Shown: in pieces, positions 57,405-64,000 of the stretch
Layout: each line of letters starts with the position of its first letter
Numbering within the stretch: the first letter of the stretch is position 1
Source: Trichaptum fuscoviolaceum
Taxonomy: Eukaryota > Basidiomycota > Agaricomycetes > Hymenochaetales > Trichaptaceae
Assembly: GCA_910574455.1 (NCBI GenBank)
Contig: CAJSYZ010000007.1
Coordinates: 2,301,773-2,365,772, forward strand
DNA: 64,000 nt
Direction: 5' to 3'
Program-made: the position numbers and the translations under genes
The notes under the pieces: generated by a model
What the model was told of the DNA's origin: nothing
What the model saw: only the letters and a program-made list of their open reading frames with translations
The model's database searches: none

Positions 57405-57438
57405 AGTAGCCGTAAGCAAAAAAGAAGATTCCCTGATG
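57405..57438 (-). repeat. right terminal inverted repeat
   Basis: On the - strand reads inward CATCAGGGAATCTTCTT then TTTTGCTTACGGCTACT. The right border is 92 bp upstream of the start codon of the FAD oxidoreductase gene. Confidence 0.75.
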
Positions 57439-57526
57439 CACGCGTGCCAGTGCGTGTCCTATTGCCATAAGGACGTCTCTTCCTTCAACCACCATCTCAC
57501 TAACTTTTTATTCTTTTTAATCTCAT

Positions 57527-59558
57527 ATGAGGGTTGCCGTCGTAGGCTCAGGCGTGTCGGGTCTCGCTGCGACATGGCTCCTCAATGAGCACAGCGACCA
57601 CGAAGTCCATTTATACGAAGCTGATTCGCGCCCTGGAGGCCATGCTAACACTGTTAATTTCGTCCCGCTTGGCAAGTCCGAGTCCGTTCCTGTCGATACG
57701 TACGTCCATGCGTTCTTTATCAACGTGTAAATCATCTTGCTGATTATTTCCCTCGGCTTTTCAGAGGTTTTGTGCGTACTAGAACCACCTATACCACCCG
57801 CTCTATTCCTGATAAAGCAGCCGAATAACAGATTGTCTTGAACCCCACAACTTATCCAAACTTCTTGCGTTTCTTGAAACTCAAGGATATTCCAATCCTT
57901 CCTACTGAAATGACATTCAGTGTCTCTCGCGATCGAGGCCTCTTCGAATGGGCTGGTAAAAATCTCTTCTCGATATTCTGCCAACCGACAAGACTCCTCG
58001 ATCCACAAATGTGGAGACTCATCTATGATGTGCTGAGATTCAACGCTTGCTCTCGGAGAATACTCTTGGATCGATTAAAGAACAATGACCTTTCAATAGG
58101 GCAGTATCTCATCGACAACCACTATTCGGCCTCTTTTAGGGACAACTATCTAATTGTGAGTTGCTACTCCTTGTCTGAGCCTCCGATGGCTCTCTTACCG
58201 CAAGCAAGCCAATGACAGCTGCGGTCTGGAGTACATCGCCGGATAAGTGTGCATTGGACTTTCCTGCACGAACACTGGTGAGACTATAGAATCGCGGAGG
58301 ATGAACACACTTCTCATGTGATACACGAAATAAGATCCAGTTTATGTTTAACCATCACCTTCTCCAAATAATCGGGAAGCCTTCTTGGCTCACTATCGAT
58401 GGCGGAAGGTATGATCTTACTCTGTTCATCTTATATCTATCATTCCTTACATGAAGTAGCAAACTATATGTCAACAAAATATTGAAAGCTCTTAAATCCA
58501 ATCAAATCCACCTCTCATCCCCCGTCATCTCACTTAAATCGATCAAGGGCACGGACACGGGTAGAAGCATTATTCTGGAAACTATAGATGGAAGGAAAGA
58601 GGGTTTCGACCACGTTATAATTGCATGTCACTCCGACACTGCACTTGAGATACTGAGACGTGGAGGTGTTGAACCTGAAGAAGAGCGTATCTTGAGTAAG
58701 TTTCAGTGGAATAAGAATGAAGCCGTTCTGCACTGCGATACAAAAGTGAGTCTCAACGAAGCCCAGGTTTTATTCATATCATTTCTGACATGTACCAGTT
58801 GATGCCGAAGAGTAGGCTTGCCTGGTCGTGCTGGAATTACCTGTCGTCTTCCGCTACTGACAACCATGGATTTCGCAAGGCCAATATCGATGAAGTATCA
58901 TTGTATGTCTATCATTTCGTCTCTAGTATAATGGCCCATGTCTCATTTTTTGTCTCTTCGCTCAGAACTTGTGCGTGCATATCCTTCCAGTGACTCGTCC
59001 GACCTTGGCTCATTGAAGAGATGATTAGATTTGATGAACGACCTGCAGCACATTTCAGAAAAGAAACATGGCACGGTCCTCGTAACACTTAACCCTCCAT
59101 TTGTACCTCGTCCTGATACGATTGGCGGACGGTGGGCATACGAACATCCGGTTTTGAATTCAGAGGTATCAATCCATGCTCTAATAGTTCTATTCAAATC
59201 ATTAACCGTCGTCTTGATACAATCGCAGGCCGTGTCAGCCCAAAATGAGATGTCCACCATACAGAACATCCGCGGCATCTCCTACGCTGGCGCCTACTTG
59301 CGGTACGGCTTCCATGAAGACGGGTTCACCTCCGGGTGCCGCGTCGCCGCAGACCACCTCGGCGCTCGCCCTCCCTTCGTCATCGAAGCCGTCGACCATA
59401 AACCTGAATGGGGATTAGAGCTAGTGTTAGCGGCTTTGTTCGACATCTTGGAGGCGACAGGTCTGAGTGACGTTTGGGGTTTCGTATTAAGCTTGCAGTT
59501 AGCTGTGGCCCGATTTTGGGTGGGGTTATTTGTTGATCTGGCTCATCTGAAGGAATAA
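57527..59558 (+). CDS. FAD/NAD(P)-binding amine-oxidase-like protein (COG2907 type)
   Basis: Starts at the first ATG after the transposon. N-terminal dinucleotide-binding fold [20 protein letters not shown], then [15 protein letters not shown], the usual FAD-binding signature. With a 7-nt exon (57765-57771) the protein reads [19 protein letters not shown], matching the conserved DTGF.V.N motif of this family. Later blocks: [77 protein letters not shown]. About nine exons, roughly 500-530 aa. The C-terminal hydrophobic stretch may be membrane-associated. Substrate unknown; relatives often neighbour fatty-acid-modifying enzymes. Its promoter was almost entirely displaced by the transposon, whose end is 92 bp upstream. 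Confidence 0.8.
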
Positions 59559-59842
59559 GACTCGAAGATGCAAAAGATAGATTTCTTGCCGGCATTCGTA
59601 TTTCTAGATTGCTATGTTATATACAGACTTCCCGAGGGGATGACTTGTCGCGTACGAGGACTATTCGATACATTAGATCAGAATCCTTTTTCTGAATCGT
59701 AAAAGGACAACGAAAAACGAGAAAATTTGAGGTATGAATGAACACAATAAGACTAGACTAACAAAAACATAACGGAATAAAAAGCCAACAAAAGAAAGAA
59801 ATAGCAATTGCTAACATCCTACCGCTCGTCAGTTACTATCAT

Positions 59843-62614
59843 CTACTCCGGAACATCGAAAGCAACTTGTTTCGTAGGCGACAACGGGGACGATGGCCCA
59901 CTGTCGTTGCGCCCGTCATCGGCGAATCGAATCGAGCGAATCGAGCGCGCGGGTGAAGCCGACCGACTGATTATCGGCGTACGTAGTGATTCCACTCGGC
60001 GGTGGTGTAGGTTATTGCCCAGCCCACCGAACGTCGGTGTAACACCGCGCCCACGGTCTTCTTCCTCTTCTTCTTCTCCATCAACGACGGACGTCGTGAT
60101 GGACGGAGCCGTCGACGGCCTGGTCCTGCCGAGTAGACCCTTTCGCATAGAGTTTCGTCGACGGCCGGAAGAATGCGAGTGCGAGTGCGAATGCGCGACC
60201 TTGGATGCCATCTTGAGCTTCGGCGACTTGGATCGCCGTCGGTTCTGCTCGACTTGGTCGTGATCCAGTCGATGGCTGCCAGTGCTCCTATCGGAGGCCC
60301 ATCCGTCTTCTTCATCCTCTCCGCCGTTTTGCGAAAAGCCATGTAATTGTGCGTCTTGCGATGATTCTGCGGGACTCTCTAATCCCGGGAACGATCCCCT
60401 GACCTTCTTTTCAAAGTCTCTGAGCCCACCGCTGACCTCGTCCTTGATCTTGTGCAGCTCTGCTTGTATGTCTTCTTTGCCGCTATCTGCTTTTGCTTTC
60501 AGTCGATCCCTGACTTGGTTCGCTATCTCCTCTGCATCGGACGCAGACGTACGGAGGCTCGCAAGGACACTCTCTTTACTCCCATCTTCATCTCTTGCTG
60601 CACCTCGTAACACCTGCACTTCCACCTCTTCACCTGGCCCAGAGCGCTGTTCAATAACCAGATCTGGCCCTTCCTTCCACTCTGCAGTCGTTTCTTCACC
60701 GTCCGGTGGCGAGTCTGCTCGAGCTTCTTCCTCTGCTCGAATGTCTGCTGCCGGCTTTTCGGTAGTGCCATTAAGTGGGACCGCACTATCAGCAGAACTC
60801 GGCGTATGGCTCGACTTCTCGTCGTGCATCGTGCTAGACCCTCTTCGACTCATCTTTTCGTTAGGAGTGCTGGGCACAAGTTCTCCTCTTTCCAAAGCAC
60901 TTTCGCGATGGCTCAGAACCCGGTCGCGGTTTATAATAATATCTTCCGGTCGTGAGACCCGACGGGTATGCGCAGCCCATTCTGGTACTGAGGAGGGGTC
61001 CATTGACTGGTGCCTTGACCAGGTGCGGGATACGGAATGAACACGTCGACCAAGGGAGAAAAATGGAATCGACAACCCGTGTATTGTGATTGATGTCAAC
61101 ACCATAAACGCAACGATGGGCTGGATCGTCGCAGCAAGCATTTGGACTTGGTCCTCCTGCGGGTTTTCAGGCTTCGGAAGCGCCTCCGCTGCAAGTGTCG
61201 AGATAAAAACAGCCCCTACTCCTATTGGTCCAAAGTGGCCGCTGAACACTGCCTCACGAAAGGTTTTAACGTCGGGGATCCAACGGAATAAGGCGAGCAT
61301 GATAGGCAGACGACGCAGGAGGAGAACAAGGATGGCGATGACAATCAGACGCCATACTGACAAGGTTAATTCCGCATTGCTGAACGAATTGAAAGGCATC
61401 CATGCGCCAATGAATACGAAGGCAGCTATATTGAAAAGCAAGTCGATGACGGATGAGAATACCGACTGCTCGGTTTGTTGGTTGAAAAATCCATCCCAAG
61501 CGAATGCTGTACCGCAAGCAAATGCCGCCAGAAGATCATCGGAACCAAGCATGGTCGTGACGCCGATGGTGAACATGGCGAGCGATACATATTGCGCGAC
61601 GTAGGATTGCCTATCAATAAGGTCGTTCCGTTCACAGAACTTCATTAAGTGACGGAACCCATAACCGAGAACTGCGCCAAACACAATTCCTAGTATGACC
61701 TCATCTACGACCAGCCGAACATGAGTTAGCTTAATCTCCTATTGTACCCCGAACGATTACTCACAAAGCCAAGTTATCAAGAACCAGTCTTGAATGGCAT
61801 GTCGATCACTAGACTCAGTAATAAGGTAGAGCGCTATATACAGAAACGGAAAAGCGGCGCCATCGTTACAGCCACTCTCCGCTGCGAGTAGGTGCCGAAG
61901 ATGGGCTGGCACATGTTTGTCTGCGTATTTACCGCCTACAACTGCTGCTGCAAGGATAGGATCGGTTGGTGTCAGGCATGCGGCCACGGCAAGCGATGAA
62001 AGGAAGCTCAGGCCTGGAATGAGGGCGAAAATTAGACCAGCTGAAACAAGCCATCCCTACAACGCAATATATGAACATCAGCAAGCGAAGGAACATGCAA
62101 GCAACTCACCCAAGTCATGACTGGGAATAGAAGGAAGAAAAGACTCTTCCAATGTTTCTTCATGTACGCCTTCGGCAATTCCACACCTATCGCGAAGACA
62201 CCCACCGCCAAGATTACGCGGGTCACCTCTAGGGTAATGGTATTCACGGTGGCCGTGTCACCGCCTCCCCATGACCTGGGATCTATCAAGTTTGCTGCAT
62301 AAGGTCCGATGATTACGCCAAAAAGAAAGGCGAGTGGTGCTTCTCCTATGTACAGCTTCAAATAAGATTAGCATAATTCAGGCCCCAACGTCGACGGTTG
62401 TGCCCACCTTCTCGCGAATAAGCAGCGAGAACATGCCGAACTAATCAAAAGAGTCAACAGCATGTTACAAACTATGTCGTCGAGAACTCACAAGCACGAT
62501 AAAGCCGCCAAGGACGGCATAGAAAATATGCGGAATCGAAACCTCGAACTAAGACAATCGTTAGCATATGTTAAATGGGACTAGTAGTTCAATACGTACA
62601 GGTCTGAACGTCAT
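59843..62614 (-). CDS. NHA1: plasma-membrane Na+(K+)/H+ antiporter
   Basis: Exports Na+/K+ in exchange for protons at the plasma membrane; Nha1/Sod2 family (CPA1). First exon is only 15 nt (MTFRP, ATG at 62614), followed by FEVSIPHIFYAVLGGFIVLF, GMFSLLIREK, LYIGEAPLAFLFGVIIGPYA, SWGGGDTATVN, VGVFAIGVELPKAYM, ACLTPTDPILAAAVVGGKYA (antiporter core with the unwound TPxDP), LAAESGCNDGAAFPFLYI (ND catalytic Asp motif) and GHFGPIGVGAVFISTLAAE. About twelve transmembrane segments, then a ~320-aa hydrophilic tail rich in acidic and Ser/Arg stretches, as typical of fungal Nha1 where the tail is regulatory. About 800 aa, 6-8 exons. Convergent with the oxidoreductase gene. Confidence 0.9.
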
Positions 62615-63124
62615 CGTCGATTGTCGTGGCGGTCGTGAAGAGTCGTGAAAGGGAGGCCCAGCTTTAAGCAAATAGGTGAACGATAAGAAAGGTCCTTAAG
62701 AGCAGTGAGGGTTCTTGGAGCTCTCTCCCGGCTAATGATTACGAAGAGCCGAGACCGTGACAATGTTCTTGGCTGGAACTGAGGGGCAAAAGAATGCGAG
62801 CTCGCTGTTAACGACGACGACGAGCAGTGTAAGAGATTGTAGACGTTGTTGAAGGATGGGCGCAATTCCGAAGCATCGGAGGGAGAGGGAGAGTTGCAGA
62901 AAGCTGTGGAATATATATAAAAAGACAAAATATGCTCGCAGACTGCGCCCAAAACAGAGTGCGGCATTTCGGCACGACGACCGAAACGCCCTCCGTGGTC
63001 ATTACACTTCCCCACAAGTCCTTACTTTTCAACTTCCTTGACAGTAACTCGTGTTATCGATATGAATGCACCTCAAGGCATCCTATAAACTTTCAATACC
63101 ATCCTCATATCATTCAACACCACA
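62615..63124. other. NHA1 upstream region
   Basis: No recognised gene. Contains GATATATATAAAAAG-type TATA-rich sequence at about 62910-62925 and, for a + gene, CCTATAAAC at about 63081. Confidence 0.4.
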
Positions 63125-63447
63125 ATGGCAAAGACCTCTCACTTTTCTGGTCGCCAAGCGCTTGGGCAAAGCACTCGAGGAAGTCTTGGATCTCTTTGTC
63201 TTCTCTGGCTTCGCACCGATACATTATAATGAACCTCTCGATAGAATCTGGCGCTTCAGGCAACCCTTCATTTCGTGGTGAACCTGCTGTTGATGTTGCA
63301 ATACACATCACACAATTTGCACGCACTCTGCACGTTTTAACCGCACTTCCTTATGACTCACCCGCCGGTCCTTATCTCCATTGCGACTGTCCTCGGCCTC
63401 AAGTGTCGCGCTTTCTAACAAACGTTATTAACAATCTTCAACGATAG
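63125..63447 (+). CDS. two small overlapping open frames of doubtful status
   Basis: A 34-codon frame (ATG at 63125 in a good context, CACCACAATGGC, preceded by CCTATAAAC and a pyrimidine-rich leader) ends in TAA at 63229 and overlaps by one base (TAATG) the ATG of a 72-codon frame ending at 63447 (MNLSIESGASGNPSF...). Neither resembles a known protein. Could be the 5' end of a gene that continues by splicing beyond what I can trace, or chance. Confidence 0.25.
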
Positions 63448-64000
63448 GTTACTTCTCACCGATGGTGCCCGGAACACATCCGCTATACGTCCCTGTGGGC
63501 GATTGCTGACTCTTATATCCAATCAAACACCATTCTTCAGCGCTTATTGAAAGCTTGAGCGGAGGTTCGGTCATGTGCAACTGGTACGTTCTCATACTCT
63601 ACACGTTGCAGTGTCTTTTTTGTCGAAAGAAATATTGAAAACGTGAGTGGAAGTGTTTGATTCAAAAGCCTAGCTCAATTTGTGTTAATTACAACGAGAC
63701 AGTCAAACTATGTTTGTATTACTAGACTGCCACTCTCAAATAGGAGAGGGGGATGTTATACAAGGACGGGAGTTGTTCAACTCAACGAAGTGTATAGTGA
63801 TATAGTGATCATATTTCACGGTCCACAAAATCCAACAATCGAGAGGCACTAAATACCAACAAGGTTTTTTCAATGTCTTGGCACTCACAAGATCAAAGTT
63901 TACTGACTTCGAGATGAAGGCCGATCCCCTCCCGCGTACTGATGGCTAACATTTAAAGTACTTTGCTTTCCAAGTTTGTCCAACTTCAGACATCCAGAAA
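63448..64000. other. terminal intergenic region with a possible LTR edge
   Basis: No gene. At 63742-63756 a purine tract AGGAGAGGGGGA is followed by TGTTATACAAGG, which resembles the polypurine tract / 3' LTR junction of Ty1/copia elements. No adjacent pol sequence is seen. Confidence 0.3.

Larger units (their letters stand above)
27190..57435. mobile_element. giant TIR-bounded Plavaka/CACTA-type DNA transposon with cargo (about 30.2 kb, 23.5 kb without nested LTR element)
   Basis: Seen: the edges carry matching inverted repeats (27187-27219 and 57405-57438); between them lies a Plavaka-type transposase gene, a divergent partner gene, several cargo genes and unusual repeat-rich non-coding DNA, while outside both edges ordinary conserved genes resume within 250 bp (left) and 92 bp (right). 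Known: Plavaka elements are CACTA-related DNA transposons common in Agaricomycetes. Inferred: the entire block moved as one unit. Flanking duplications are at most 2 bp (AT directly outside CAGGG, or CA outside CATCAGGG) and therefore weak evidence. A nested fusion of several elements, or TIRs belonging to a different non-autonomous family, remain alternatives. Confidence 0.7.

Noticed and set aside
27190..57435. Starship-type giant element
   Set aside because: No tyrosine-recombinase captain gene at either end; the enzyme present is a Plavaka-type transposase and the ends are inverted repeats.
62932..63447. 171-aa + strand frame upstream of NHA1
   Set aside because: Starts in the NHA1 leader and lacks features; only its downstream part coincides with better-placed ATGs, kept as a low-confidence entry.
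1..64000. tRNA, rRNA or other structured RNA genes
   Set aside because: I looked for T-loop GGTTCRANNCC and rRNA-like blocks on both strands and saw none that folded convincingly; a tRNAscan/Infernal run would be decisive.

Overview
The window looks like nuclear DNA of an agaricomycete (mushroom-forming basidiomycete). The genes are intron-dense with introns of about 50-65 nt (GT/GC...AG), there are ascomycete/metazoan-type housekeeping orthologues, a Plavaka-type (CACTA-related) transposase and a chromodomain-bearing Ty3/gypsy element. All calls come from reading the translated sequence by eye; no database search was run.

Layout. 1-27.1 kb is a compact housekeeping block: a minisatellite-like promoter region, an Mlp1/TPR nuclear-basket protein (+), a large non-RD Ser/Thr kinase (-), a CK1-like kinase with a SUMO-interaction-like motif (+), sterol C-3 dehydrogenase ERG26 (-), a Borealin/Nbl1-like chromosomal passenger subunit (+), RNase P/MRP subunit POP1 (-), and two tandem paralogous secreted endonuclease/exonuclease/phosphatase-fold nucleases (-). 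57.5-62.6 kb resumes ordinary genes: an FAD/NAD-binding amine-oxidase-like protein (+) and a plasma-membrane Na+/H+ antiporter NHA1 (-).

Between them, 27.19-57.44 kb differs in character and is bounded by a 33/34-bp terminal inverted repeat that I found by comparing the two edges (left CAGGGAAACTTCC..., right inverted CAGGGAATCTTCT...). I interpret the whole 30.2 kb as one very large transposon. It carries a Plavaka-type transposase gene (41.2-45.2 kb), a divergently transcribed partner gene with many mini-exons (45.8-56.9 kb), and cargo: a trypsin-like (GDSG) protease-fold gene, a coiled-coil gene with a (GGGAAA)n-encoded Lys-Gly tract, a 573-aa protein of unknown function and a possible fragmentary gene. 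A 6.7-kb chromovirus LTR retrotransposon (identical-looking 817-bp LTRs, 5-bp duplication CTTGC) is nested in it, exactly inside a 57-nt intron of the partner gene. Without it the large element is about 23.5 kb.

Two further structures are concentrated in the large element. (1) A small vocabulary of 11-bp interrupted palindromes (5-bp arms around one central base: CACTG-C-CAGTG, AACTT-G-AAGTT, GACTC-G-GAGTC, AGCCT-G-AGGCT, plus ACTAGT/TAGTAC runs) fills non-coding DNA and introns. (2) Repeated intron/mini-exon cassettes of constant phase occur in at least three cargo genes (phase 1, phase 2 and phase 0 respectively), including three consecutive introns sharing nearly the same core sequence, like introner-type or cassette-duplication growth of genes. 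These are the most novel observations here.
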